The position numbers were made by a program, and so were the translations under genes. Source: Piezodorus guildinii (Eukaryota > Arthropoda > Insecta > Hemiptera > Pentatomidae). From it: a stretch of DNA of 64,000 bases. How positions within the stretch are numbered: position 1 is the first letter of the stretch; each line of letters begins with the position of its first letter. This document shows positions 1-10,684 of the stretch, in pieces. The stretch is from the NCBI GenBank assembly GCA_023052935.1, contig CM041293.1, forward strand, positions 169,219,341 through 169,283,340, read 5' to 3'. The notes below the pieces were generated by a model. The model was not told the DNA's origin. It searched no databases and saw only the letters and a list, made by a program, of their open reading frames with translations.

Positions 1-478
1 CGACAGTAGCCTAGGTAAGATAGAGATAGGTACAAGAAGAAAGTGAAATGAAGAAAGATCACTTTGTGTTACCAAGGCAGAGTAATAACTGACCTAGGGA
101 GACACCAATTTCGTGATCTGATGAGCTGAGCCAGCTCTTGGGGATGTTAGTCATCCATGTCGATAATTGACAGTGAGAGCTTTGCTAGCAGACTAGGGTC
201 TTGGCCCTAGGTCAAATTACCTTGAGTGCTTTATTTATTCCCATAAAACCGTTACACGAATATAAATATTTACAATGACACTAGTTAGTAACATTATACA
301 ATTTTATAGGATATAGCGTCTTCTTATATTTGCCAGTAAGTCATATGGACGCCGCTAGCGCTGTCTGTGAGCGAGCGTGTGTAGCATCCGCCACACTTGT
401 AATGGTATAACTATTCGAAAATTTTCAGAAGTATCCTTACAAATTTTATTTGAATACGGTAGAAACATTTATAATTAA
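1..478 (-). repeat. LTR-like dispersed repeat S, copy 1 (runs off the window edge)
   Basis: The reverse complement of this stretch aligns by eye with 35700-36110. Shared blocks include the GACCTAGGGCCAAGAC-type motif, the 'GACATGGATGACTAACATC' block and the 'GCTCGCTCA-AGA' block. Both copies carry AATAAA-like signals in the middle, as an LTR would. No ORF is supported. I infer a solo LTR (BEL/Pao- or gypsy-type), but the TG..CA ends and target duplication could not be fixed, so another dispersed repeat is possible. Confidence 0.45.
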
Positions 479-539
479 CTATAAGTAAGTTGTGTAGATT
501 ATAGTGCGATTTCTTAGACATAGATAAAAAAATAGAGTT

Positions 540-1475
540 GTTATGTTATCTGACGTGCTGTTATCCATTGAACCTGGCAATTGGATGAATACCGTGAGAA
601 ATGATAAAGGCCCAGGGATTTCTTGGTAATTGAAATGGTGCAAAGATAAGTTAATTTCCCTAATTAAATTTAAAAAAATATATGAAGAACGAGTAGCTAA
701 AAGTATAACGGAGATACAAGCTATCGAAGAAGACCATTTGATCAATGATGAATGAATACTGTAGCAAATCATAGAAAAAGCAGCAGATGAATATTGCAGA
801 ACGATATTGCGTAACAAAGCGCGCAATGAGTGGTTTGATTTGGAAAGTTAGAAGAACTTGAAAGTGCGCAACAGGAAAATAATCAAGTATCTAACGCATG
901 ATATTCGCCAAACAAGGAAATAATACAGGAATGATCGTGACTAGGCTAAGAGGAACTTTAAGAAAAAGAAGAAACGGCACTAGGACAAAAAAGAAGCAAT
1001 TTAGAATCATCCCGAGTGTAGAATCATACTTTTTCTAACGAAACTATGATAGAGGACAAGAATAATGAACTTACAACAGGATCTCATGAAGTTTGCATTA
1101 CTAATAAAAGACATATTTGAGAAACAGCTAAACTCCTTATAAAATGAAGTTCACTAATTCAATCAGGACATGGGTGATCAGGATGATGAAAAATGGCAAA
1201 AAAAAAAAAAAATACCATAAGCAGAGGATATTGTGAAAATATTTGCTGAGCGACAGAAATAGCTCCTGTAAGAGATGATCTTGAATTATTAAAAGCTGCT
1301 AGTTAAGAGGTGCTTGCCGAGTATTCATGAAGAAAGAAGCCACAAGAGTGCAGTAACTAAATCTCCTCAACGTTGCATGTAAAGCGCTCTCTATTGCGGT
1401 GTATAACAGGCTGAATTCAGTCCACCATGAACCTTTAACAACTAGAAAAAAAGTGTATGAATTGGGTCTCTCCAT
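540..1475 (+). pseudogene. Degenerate RTE-like LINE fragment
   Basis: Reading the + strand in shifting frames gives patches typical of the linker before an RTE-type reverse transcriptase, such as a 'NEWFDLE' block followed by a basic 'RNRKIIKYLTHDIRQTRK' stretch near 815-920. A block like RT motif 2 ('LLNVACKALSIAVYNRLNS') follows near 1355-1420. Stops and frameshifts are frequent, so this is an old relic with no coding capacity. The clade call is tentative. Confidence 0.5.
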
Positions 1476-1492
1476 ATGAATGCTCTAAAAGA

Positions 1493-1762
1493 TGGTGGCC
1501 TATAGTGGATAGAGCACTCGTCAACTGTTCTCCAGGTCCTGAGTTCCAGCCCCGACTGTGACAGAATATTATTTATTCATTAGTTTCAGCCGTGAGGCAA
1601 TCCTAGGGTAAGGAGACCCTCCTGTGGCAAACCCAGTCTCTATAAAGTGGGCTGAGCGTGATCTCAAATCACTTCATTGCATGGGCGTTGGCCTAGAAAT
1701 AGTACGAATCTCTAAATGTACTGAGCCCGAAAGGACGGAGGTTTTAGAGGTACAGGTTTTTC
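1493..1762 (+). repeat. tRNA-derived SINE-1, diverged copy
   Basis: Aligns along its length with the better copy at 47799-48063. It has a tRNA-like head (box A like 'TAGTGGATAGAGCACT', a damaged box B), the body block 'CTATAAAGTGGGCTGAGCGTGAT', the block 'GGCCTAGAAATAGTACGAAT' and a tail ending 'GTACAGGTTTTT'. It is too diverged and lacks the cloverleaf needed for a functional tRNA gene. No clear target duplication was found. Confidence 0.7.
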
Positions 1763-1860
1763 GTTTGTTTTTCATATGTATCGTCTATGAAGATTTTGAG
1801 GCAGTATACGAAATCGCACCATTCAGTATTCAGGGAGGACCTCTATAGGACAATGAATTC

Positions 1861-2578
1861 AAATCTGGCGCGGACAACACACGACTTTCACTTACCTCGC
1901 CATTGCCTGCAATTTTTGGCTGGGAGTCTCTTGCCTCTGGCTGCCATTAGATGCCGTTGTGCTCTTGATAATGATACTGTCTGCTAGGGGGCAGCACTTA
2001 AAATATGTTAAGGGCCCTGTTTCCTTAACATATTTTTGCACTTTTCTCTTTAGTTGTTTATCAAATTCGCTCAAATTTTACATTTAGCTGTTATTTATCA
2101 ATGCTGACAAGTTGATGTGCCTAATTTTTTTAAATCTATAAAATTAAAGGTACTTTAGTCGAAGAAACTTTAGTATATCGGCATTTAAGCCCTTTCAGAC
2201 TATTTCAATCAGAACAAAACCTACAGCATATTAAATCTTATCAAATTTTACATCGATATAGAACCTTTTTTTGAGAAAATCGTAAAAAGGGTGCAAAATG
2301 CATGGTATAAAGTGGCTCTTCTGGTTAGCTGATTTTTATGAAAACGTTTTTGTAACGTATCGGACAACTGTCTTATGTATGAAATTTCAGTTTCTTAGGA
2401 CTTTCCGTTTTTGCCCAGGAGCTACCACGCACACACACACAGACCTTGTTACGGGACTTGGTCATTTGGACTCAGGAGACCCTAAAACGTGTATTTCCGT
2501 TGAAAACTGAAATCCGAAAATTTTCACGATCGCAATACTTTCCCTTACGATATATTTCATATATAGGTAAGTGAAAGT
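1861..2578. repeat. TIR-bearing repeat R, copy 1 (DNA-transposon-like)
   Basis: The ends carry inverted ACTTTCACTTACCT (1884-1897) and AGGTAAGTGAAAGT (2565-2578). A second, much-interrupted copy occupies 6281-6569, 7469-7850 and 20781-20984, and a short piece lies near 5128-5250. A (CA)n run and the block 'CCTAAAACGTGTATTTCCG' are shared. No coding region is seen. CACTT..AAGTG ends recall CACTA elements, but termini and target duplication are not resolved, so the class is inference. Confidence 0.5.
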
Positions 2579-2769
2579 AAAAATAATATTCCCAGAAAAC
2601 TCATTGGACTTGGTGTACCAAGGAAAAGACTATGTACCGAGTCTGAATTGATGGAAAAATTAGTTTCACATTTGGTGTAAACACAGATCTAGGACAGAAT
2701 GGTGCACTATTCTAGCTTTACACAAAGTTGTCAGCTATTGTATTGCTGATAACTTTGTGTAGGGGTAGA

Positions 2770-3410
2770 TGCTAGATGGTTTTGAGATTGTTCCAAGCTG
2801 CCTGTACATAAACTCGGCAATTAATGATGGTTCAGTCCTGTGGCAATACAATATCTACTAAAATCGTGCAAATCCAGGAGTATGTGACTGATGCTATAAA
2901 TGGGAGATTGTAACCTGTTGTGGAAGAAACCTTCTTTAAAAAACAACATCATGCTAAAACCTTGGTGCTAACAATTAATAAAAACAAAATGAAGTTCTGG
3001 TGCATTAAAAGGAATTAGATAGCTCCACCACGAAACGTTGGTTTGGAAAATTATGCTTTTTAGGTTGTTCTAAACTTTCCATACATTAATTCAGCAATCA
3101 ATGATGGTTCAGCCCTGTGGCAATACATCATCTACTAAAATCGTACAAATCTATGCGTATGTGACTGATTCTGCTATAAAATTAAGATTCTGCTTTTTCT
3201 AGACTGCTGTGGAAGAAACCTTCTGCAAAAAAACAAACAAAAAAAACAGGAGGCTAAAACTAATAAATAAAAACAAAATGAAGTTCTAGTGCATTATAAT
3301 GAATGAGATAGTTTCACCATAAAACGTTGGATTATACAATTATGCTTTTGAGGTTGTTTCAAGCCCATCCAAGCCAAGTACATAAACTCAGTAATCAATG
3401 AAAGTTGAAG
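2770..3410. repeat. Tandem repeat, ~280-292 bp unit, 2-3 copies
   Basis: The block 'ATGATGGTTCAG' followed by 'CCTGTGGCAATACA' recurs at 2823 and 3103, with a third, truncated start near 3395. Each unit contains 'GGAAGAAACCTTCT', 'AACAAAATGAAGTTCT' and 'AAAACGTTGG'-like blocks in the same order. Non-coding. Copies are diverged, so it is not a freshly amplified array. Confidence 0.7.
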
Positions 3411-3464
3411 AGGAATCCGAAATAAGATGCAGGCTAATGCACAACATATTTTTCTTTGAAAGGG

Positions 3465-3785
3465 CTTATTAAAAGCAGAGTTTTAAGCGACCCTACGGAT
3501 GTAATAATTAACATATAAATGCCTTAGGACATATTCTTCTGAAACGTGAACACTGAACAAGTCTGTCGCTTCAGGAGGAAGATTTTGATACACATTCTAG
3601 GACAATTAAAGCAAAATAGTACTTGGCGTTTACTGTCTCCAATTTCGTCAGGTTGTAGAGAATTAAGGGGTTAGGGCATGTGTTTAGGATGGAAGGGAGC
3701 AAAGGTCTTAAAAAGGCATGTAGGAACACACCAGAAGGGACAAGACTCAGGGCCAGACCAAGAACGCATAGGATATTACATATTA
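3465..3785 (+). pseudogene. C-terminal relic of an RTE-like LINE
   Basis: In shifting + frames this reads as the usual C-terminal end of RTE-type ORFs: an 'ETWTL'-like start near 3541, then 'LRGLGHVFRMEGS' and 'EGTRLRARPRTHR' up to about 3770. The RT core is absent and frameshifts are present. It sits just upstream of the first recognised ankyrin-gene exon and is not part of it. Confidence 0.55.
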
Positions 3786-3902
3786 TTGATACTGATAGTT
3801 CCTATTTATTTAAATACTATTGAAATGTTCTTTTTATTGTAAAAAAAACTATATCATGTATTATGCTTTGTAATTATATTTAGTTTGTATATTTATTTTT
3901 AG

Positions 3903-3977
3903 ATGGATCCAGCTAGTAACAAAGATGATAAATCGAAAGTGGTGAAAAATCGGGCTCCCCCAAATATCGTCCCGCCG
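3903..3977 (+). CDS. Ankyrin-repeat gene, exon A (75 nt)
   Basis: An open 25-codon segment lies between an acceptor (ATTTTTAG, AG at 3901-3902) and a consensus donor GTAAGT at 3978. It starts with ATG directly after the acceptor and ends on a whole codon (phase 0). The product is hydrophilic: Lys/Asp-rich, then Pro-rich ('APPNIVPP'). The ATG may be the true start after a 5'UTR intron, or an internal Met of a longer protein whose earlier exons lie outside the window. Its link to exons B-D is inferred from matching phase, strand and the absence of any other host gene; a transcript is not available here. Confidence 0.7.
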
Positions 3978-4085
3978 GTAAGTTATAGAAATTAAATTTA
4001 AAGTTAAGAATGAATATATTTTAAATTACATCATTTAAAATATTCCCAGGATTAAAACATTTTAATATATATTGTTATTAATTAA

Positions 4086-5128
4086 TATTTATTTATTGGA
4101 ATATATTACAATTTGTTTCTAAATGAGCATTAGTAATAGTGATATGAGACCAAATTCACTCAATATATACAGAAAACAATGATAAAGTCAAATTACATAA
4201 AATATAATATTTAAAACAACCTATAATTGAGATAAATACAAATAAATGAAATAAAGAAGTAAGAAATACATTACCATCATACACAGAATCATAACTATAT
4301 ACAATATTTACAATTTGCCAAAGGAACCCCAGACTGCACCTTTTCCTCCACTTGTTGAGGGAAAAGCAGAGTCCAAGAGATCCCAGCGCCTCGCACTCAG
4401 TCGCGTAACTGACGTGAGCCAGTGAAGGCCGAGCTAGGGCGCAATAGCCACAAACATACATTACATGGGTAGAAGATCTGACCGACAATACGTCTCGGTG
4501 CCAATGCCATTTCAATCTTCGGGAAGGATTGTAGGGATGGGTGGTGCTGGATAGGGGTTGTGCTAGAGGGTTAGGATGATGAGTAAGGTTCATATGAAAT
4601 TTGGAAAATTTGGATGGTACCAGGTCTAAAATAAATTTAATTTTAAGGTCGTGGTGGAGGGTATAGTTGGTAACGTAATAAGGAGCATTAACTATTGTTT
4701 GGAGGACTTTGGATTGGAAGGATTAGATGCGTTTAATGTTAGAATGTTTAGCTGTCCCCCTCAATTCAAGTCCGTAGGTCCATCTAGGTTTCAGTACTTT
4801 ATTGTATATTAGTAATTTTCTGTCAACTGTAAGATGAGAGGAGAGTTCTGTTTAGTAGTCTGTATAACTAGCCGAATCTGGGGTTGAGTTCTTTTCTTTT
4901 AAGTCTTGTATGTGGGTTCCACGCCAGTCTTTTATCTAGTAAAAAGACAAGATACCGGACTGTGTCTGAGGAAGGAAGCGGTATAAGATTGAAATTAACC
5001 GTTGGACAGGATTTGCGTCGAAGGGTGAATGTGACGTGTGTGCATTTGCTTTCGTTCACCTTAATGCGCCAAGCATTGCACCAGTCTTCGACAAGGGAAA
5101 GGTGCTTTATTCTACTAATGCCCATTAA
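4086..5128 (-). pseudogene. 5'-truncated jockey-like LINE K, copy 1
   Basis: The minus strand at 5125-4868 reads as the RT region just after the catalytic YADD box (the 'VEDWCNAWRIKVNESK', 'FTLRRKSCPTVNF' and 'RLAWNPHTRLKRKEL' blocks). It is homologous to LINE J ORF2 but a distinct subfamily. Further downstream the sequence parallels copy K2 up to the C-terminal 'LKWHWHRD' block near 4500, with several frameshifts. The 3' end is near 4086 at an AATAAATA-rich tail. It lies in intron 1 of the ankyrin gene, antisense to it. Confidence 0.7.
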
Positions 5129-5341
5129 ATTTTACACTGATATAGCTAGTTCCATCAATGTCGTTTTAGGGGAAATGGTAAAAATTGGCTCTTCTTATTC
5201 CCTGATTTTATATAAATGTTGCTGCACATCGCAGTCATTTACGAATTCTAAAATATGAAATAGTTTTATAAAATGTTTCATTTTACAGCTAGACTTACAA
5301 CACACATATTGTTATACAACTTTTGTAATATTATATATATA

Positions 5342-5986
5342 TATTTTTTTTTTCAACAATAATTTTTTATTGAGTAAAATTACAATCTGTCCCAATTTGG
5401 ACATCAATAGTAGTGCTGAAAGATATCATACATACTACATTCATACAATATATACACGGCATAAAATTACAATAAAATATATACACAGTAATGATATCAA
5501 TAATCAATAATCAATACAATAAAGTCAAGAATTCACTAATACCTATTTACACATACACACACTCATACATACATCACATTGAGTGGAGAATCTAGCCAGT
5601 GCTAGAACTTCAATATATTTACAAAAGGTCGCGGGGCCACTGCCGTTTCAATCTTCTAGGTGGGTTGTATGGATGAGTGGAGCTGGATAGGGATTGAGCT
5701 AGAGGATTAGGATGATGAATTAGGTTCTGATGGAATTTGGAAAATTTGGATGGAATTAGGTCTGAAATAAATGGAACATTAGGTCGTGGTGCAAAGTATA
5801 GTTGGAGACATAATAAGGAGCATTTACTATTGTACGGAGGACTTTGGATTGAAATGATTCAATGCGTTTGATGTTAGTACGTTTAGCTGTCCCCCACAGT
5901 TCAAGTCCGTAGGTCCAGATGGGCTTCAGTAATATTATATTAAATTGCAGTAACGGTAAACGTTGGTACAAACATTATTACAAAAA
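5342..5986 (-). pseudogene. 5'-truncated jockey-like LINE K, copy 2
   Basis: A T-run at about 5345-5357 is the poly(A) tail of a minus-strand insertion. The open stretch 5971-5756 reads 'PIWTYGLELWGTAKRTNIK' and 'RTIVNAPYYVSNY', the C-terminal domain of jockey-type ORF2, matching K1 and K3. The 5' end is truncated close to a run of A at 5983-5995. Non-functional. It lies in intron 1 of the ankyrin gene. Confidence 0.75.
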
Positions 5987-6075
5987 AAAAAAAAAGCTAC
6001 CGTTTATCTGACAATACCCATTTTTATTCAACTGGAATTAAGGCGATTATGATATACTTAATTTTATTTTTTTAG

Positions 6076-6150
6076 ATGGTTCCTACTGATAGCGATGGTA
6101 ATCCCATAGAAGTGCAGCCTTGGAATCCTAATCCACAGGATTACTCCAAA
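6076..6150 (+). CDS. Ankyrin-repeat gene, exon B (75 nt)
   Basis: The acceptor TTTTTTTAG ends at 6075 and the donor GTAAGT starts at 6151. The 25 codons between are open and in phase 0, continuing exon A in frame. The peptide is acidic then Pro/Asn/Trp-containing ('VQPWNPNPQDYSK'). Like exon A it is exactly 75 nt and begins with ATG immediately after the acceptor, so it could serve as an alternative first coding exon. The next recognised exon is 18.6 kb away, and the whole gap is filled with nested transposable elements. Confidence 0.7.
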
Positions 6151-6280
6151 GTAAGTTACAGAAATTTATATGTCTGTAGTGAAAATTCAAGTAAGATATT
6201 TATTATTAATATATTTCCACCATTAAGAATTTTAATATGATTTAAATGCATGATTCTATTATCTTATAAATTTTAGAGAA

Positions 6281-6569
6281 AAAAATCTGCTACGGGCAAC
6301 ACACGACTTTCACTTACCTCCGTTCTTAAAATCGATTAAAGAATTTTCAAATACAGTAAGAGATAAAAATGAGTGAAACCATTAAAGAATTAATTAAATG
6401 GAATTTCTATAGAAACATGTGTTTTATTAAAAAATGTATCATATTATTATCGAAAATAATCACATATTTTTGTCGGATTTTCATACCTCTCTATTAACTT
6501 TTAAAAGGTTGTGTATGATATAATATTTTTTTTAAATCTTTAGCTTTCCAACGGTATATTATACATGTA
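6281..6569. repeat. Repeat R, copy 2, left part
   Basis: Contains the same end as copy 1 (ACTTTCACTTACCT at 6306-6319, preceded by the shared 'CAACACACG'). The interior here differs from copy 1. Copy 2 continues after the mariner at 7469 and after LINE J at 20781. Confidence 0.45.
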
Positions 6570-7468
6570 TTGGGTTGATGCAAAATTAATGCAGGTTTCC
6601 TCTATTGCAATATCTTAATTCCAATTGTGTAAACAAAGCTAATCCTAACATTGATCATTATTATACCAAAACAAACCTTATCTAATACCCTCTCTTTCAC
6701 CATGAATTTGTTTAGTAAAATCGTTTTGTTCAGTGTGTTCAAAGGTCTTGAATCGAAAATGTCAAAGTGCGATTTTCGTCAAATTTATTTTTACGAATTT
6801 AAATTAGGGCGCAGCGCTGCGCAAACGGCTCGTAATATTAATGAAGTGTGGGGTCAGGAGGCTATTAATGAGTGCACGGTGCAGCGTTGGTTCCAGAAGT
6901 TTCGCAGAGGAGATTTCGACCTCGAAGACAAGGAAGGTCGGGGCCGTCATCTTGCTCTGGACAACGACCAGCTGAGGTCAAAAGTGGAAGAAGACCCAAC
7001 CAAAACCACACGAGAAATGGCGGCGGAACTCGGAACTCAAAAATTGCAACGTCTTTGCCCAGCATTGATGAATCGGAAGGGGCCGATCCTGCTCCACGAT
7101 AACGCCAGACCACACGTTGCACAACCAACGCTTCGACGACTGCACGAGTTGGGCTACGAAGTTCTCCAACATCCGCCTTATTCACCTGACCTCTCTCCTA
7201 CAGACTTCCACTTTTTCAGGCATCTGGACAACTTTTTGAGGGAGAAAAATTTTCAAAACCAGGACGACATTGAAAATTCTTTTCGTGATTTCATTGAGTC
7301 CAGGGATTCGGATTTTTTTTCTGGTGGAATAAGAAAGCTTGTTGAACGTTGGCAAAAGTGCATTGATTCAGATGGAAATTATTTTGATTAAATATATATG
7401 GTTAAAGTAAAGATATGGCGTATTTACAATACCTACTAAAAACCTGCATTAATTTTGCATCAACCCAA
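6570..7468 (+). mobile_element. Mariner element, internally deleted (899 bp)
   Basis: Perfect 29-bp terminal inverted repeats (left 6570-6598, right 7440-7468, outer end TTGGGTTGATGC) are flanked by TA target duplications at 6568-6569 and 7469-7470. Full mariners are about 1.3 kb. The missing roughly 400 bp lie in the middle of the transposase gene. The intact, identical TIRs suggest the element could still be mobilised in trans. It is inserted in repeat R within intron 2 of the ankyrin gene. Confidence 0.95.
6759..7391 (+). pseudogene. Mariner transposase, in-frame internal deletion, first catalytic Asp missing
   Basis: From the ATG at 6759 (MSKCDFRQIYF, a typical mariner start) the frame is open for 210 codons; full mariner transposases are about 340-350. 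The N-terminal helix-turn-helix DNA-binding region is present (residues ~1-85, with the 'TVQRWFQKFRRGD' block and 'TTREMAAELG'). The protein then jumps, near 7036, straight to 'ALMNRKGPILLHDNARPH', which holds the second catalytic Asp. The 'YSPDLSPTDFHFF' block with the third Asp follows. About 130 residues with the first Asp (the usual GDEKW block) are gone. Catalysis is therefore not expected; TIR binding might persist. The extra 36 codons upstream of 6759 are not needed. Confidence 0.9.
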
Positions 7469-7850
7469 TATATTACTGTTCTTAAGTTAAAAAACAATAA
7501 AATTGCATTAATTTTTTTTTCAGTTTTCTCCTTTAGTTTTTTTTCAAATTCGCTTAACACGCATATTTAGCTGTTATTTATCAATGCTAACAAGATAATA
7601 TGGTTATTTTTATAAAATCAACAAAATAAAAAGAACTTTAAAGGAAGAAATTTTGAAATATCGGCATTTAAGCCCTGTCAGACTATTTTAATCAAAAAAT
7701 TCTACATCGATATAGCGAATTTAAACACAATCGTCAGAGCCGTTTTTGAGAAAATAATAAAAAGTTGCAATATGCACAATATAAAGTGGCTCTCCTGGTA
7801 AGCCGATTTTGATGAAAATTTTGTTGTAACATCTTGGGCGTATAGTTGTC
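7469..7850. repeat. Repeat R, copy 2, middle part
   Basis: From about 7510 this aligns with 2035-2365 of copy 1 through the blocks 'TTAGCTGTTATTTATCAATGC', 'ATATCGGCATTTAAGCCCT' and 'TATAAAGTGGCTCT'. It stops abruptly at 7850 at the LINE J poly(A) tail and resumes at 20781 in register. Confidence 0.8.
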
Positions 7851-7985
7851 TTTTTTTTTTTTTTAAATATATTTATTGGTATTTACAACTGTATAAAAAA
7901 ATACATTTAGTAAATGTGATACAAGATAAGTTGACATGATTCATATGTATGGATACTACCCATTGGCAGCTCCCCAAAGACTATG

Positions 7986-10684
7986 TTAAACAAGAAGGTC
8001 TCGGGGCCATCTTATTTTCAGACGTCTCGGAGGATTATCAGGGATTGTAGAGAAGCAAGGATTGAAACTAGTGGGTTAGAGTGGGAATGGAGTTTGTCAT
8101 GAAAGGAGTGGTACCTGGTTCAGGCCAAGTCAGCAACAAAGGGAATATTAAGGTCTTTATGGATGAGTTTATTTGTGACAAAATAAGGAGCATTGAGGAT
8201 TTTTCGAAGGATTTTGGATTGTAAGGATTGGAGACGAGATGAATTTGATGGTTTAGTAGAGCCCCAAATCTCTACTCCGTAAGTCCATATTGGTCTTATG
8301 ATAGTCATGTAGATGAGTCTTTTGTACTTAAGTGGAAGGTTTGAGCGTTTGTCCAGTAAGTGTTGAAGTAGTCGAAAACGTCGAGCAGTTTCTTGTCTTT
8401 TCAGTCTTGTATGAGGGTTCCAAGTGAGACGTTTGTCCAGGTGCAGTCATAGGTATCGGATCTGTTCAACTGGGACAAGAGGAGTGTTATTGAAGGATAC
8501 TGTTGGGCAGGTTGTCATTGGTTTACGACGAAGGGTAAAGGTTATTTGGTGGGATTTATTGGAATTTATTTTTATTCTCCAATTCTGACACCATACTTCA
8601 AGGTCTCTGATATGGGATTGAAGAGTTTGGGAGGCAATAATTGGATCGTTGTTGACTGATAACACACAAGTGTCATCAGCATAGGTAGAAAGGAAAGTGC
8701 TAGGATGGGATGGGATATCAGCTGTATAAACTGTGTAAAGGATGGGTCCTAAAATACTGCCTTGAGGAACACCTGCGTACTGATTAAAAAGGGGTGAATA
8801 GGAATTATTATGATTTACTTTGAAGGACCTGCCTGTGAGATAGGACTGGATAATGAGGAAGTATGTAGGTGGAAGGAATTTACGGAGTTTGTAAAGCAAT
8901 CCCGGGTGCCACACTCGGTCAAAGGCCTGTTCTACATCGAGAAAGGCTCCCGTGCAGTACAATCCGCGCTCCAATGAAGACGAGACAACGTCCACCACAC
9001 GATGGCATTGCTGGATAGTGGAGTGGGATGTTCGGAAACCAAACTGATGATCTGGGATAATGTGATTGGAATCAAGGATGGGATATATGCGTTTAAGCAG
9101 AAGTTTTTCCAGGATTTTACCCATGATGCATATAAGAGAGATAGGACGGTAGGAGGATGGGTATTCAGGAGGCTTTTTGGGTTTGGGGATCATTTTAATG
9201 ATGGATAATTTCCAGGAAGTGGGAAAATACGTGGATCGGAGAACGGCATTACAGATGTAAGTGAGATATAGGATGGCTTTTCGAGGAAGTTGTTTTAGGA
9301 TATGGGAAGTTATAAGATCATGTCCAGGAGCTTTGCGAGATGGTAAAACTCTGGATGATGTTTGATATTTCGGATGATGGAACGCTTTAGGGGGAAGATT
9401 CATTTGGAGGGGAATATCCAGTTCTGCTTCAATACATTCGAGGTGATGAGGATTAAGGATATCAGGATGAGGGTTATATATTTTAGAGAGATGTTGTGCA
9501 AACATCCGGGATTTTTCGTCGTCTGATCTTGTCCAGGATTGTGATTCATTTAGGAGAGGATGATTAAAATCTTTGAACTTTAGGAGTTTTTTAGTGGTCG
9601 TCCACAGTGAGTTATCGTTGGTAGTGAGGTTTTCGGTCATGTTAAGTAAAGTTTGAGTTTTGAATTTCCTGAGTTCTGATTTTAGTTTGTTGATCAATTT
9701 TGTATAATTTGTTTTATCTGAAGGATATCTTGTCCTTTGCCACTTCGATCTTGCTCTGCGTTTTTCTCTTAATAAGATAAGAATGTGCTGTGGCAGTGCA
9801 GTCTGTGGAGTAGTATTGATGTTGAATGTGGATGAAGTATTATCTTTTATACTGTTAGTTATTGAGTCCGTCAGTATTCCTACAGCTTTATCAATGTCAT
9901 GTCTAATCTTTAGTGGAATTTTTAGGTCCAATGTATTCTCCAAGTCGCATCGGAATCCGTCCCAGTCCACTCGTCCTGTAATTAATGAGGTGATCGGGGG
10001 TTTAGAAACAAAGCTCGAATGCAAGGATAGCAGAACTGGACTGTGATCTGATGAAAGGTCATTCAGGGTTTCGATCATAGTTTGGGAGGAGGATATCTGA
10101 GAAGAGACAAATATATCCAGGATATCAGGACGTTTTCGGAGAGATGTAGGCCAATAAGTTGGGTTCATGGGTGAGAGAATAGAATAACAATTTGAGATTG
10201 AGATACTTGAGAGGATACTGCCACGGGGGTTGGATGTTCGACAACCCCATCGCTGGTGTTTGGCGTTAAAGTCTCCTCCAGCAATGAAGCGCGGTCCTAA
10301 TGATCGAAATAGGGTATCAAGTTGGATATACGGAAGGGATTTATTAGGAGGACAGTATACAGCTGAAAGGGTAACATGGAAAGGACGACTTGAAATGATT
10401 ATAGAGGTTGACTGTATGGTGTCAGTTGGAGTAGAAGGAATAAGGGAATGCGATATGGAATTATGGATAAGGATGCATGATCCGGCATGGGCAGTGTTGT
10501 CGGGGTGGTCTGATCTATAAGTAATGTAGTCTCGTATGTAAAATTTTGATCGTTGAGTGAAGTGGGTTTCAGTCAGTAGTGCAACGTCTATCTGTTTGTC
10601 ATGTAGAAATATGTCCAGTTCGTCACGGTGATTATGTAGGCCATTAGCATTCCACAATACTATAGTTAGGGGCTTCATATTCAT
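7986..10684 (-). pseudogene. LINE J ORF2: AP-like endonuclease plus reverse transcriptase, broken near the C-terminus
   Basis: From ATG 10684 the frame is open for 745 codons to a TGA at 8447-8449. The N-terminal ~230 residues are an apurinic-type endonuclease ('LWNANGL', 'LLTETHF', 'GGDFNAKHQRWG', 'SSDHSPV'). The RT follows ('SYRPISL', 'FLDVEQAFDRVW', 'GVPQGSILGP', YADD at residues 668-671). Comparison with the copy at 40638-41358 shows the frame should continue to TAA at 7986-7988, about 899 aa. It is interrupted by the first TGA (in place of Gly), a second TGA at 8120-8122 (in place of Cys) and a 1-nt deletion near 8050. No RNase H domain, as in jockey. It nicks target DNA and primes cDNA synthesis in its family; this copy is probably inactive. 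Confidence 0.9.

Noticed and set aside
6651..6758. N-terminal extension of the mariner ORF
   Set aside because: Mariner transposases start at the MSK.. Met (6759); the upstream codons are 5'UTR that happens to be open.
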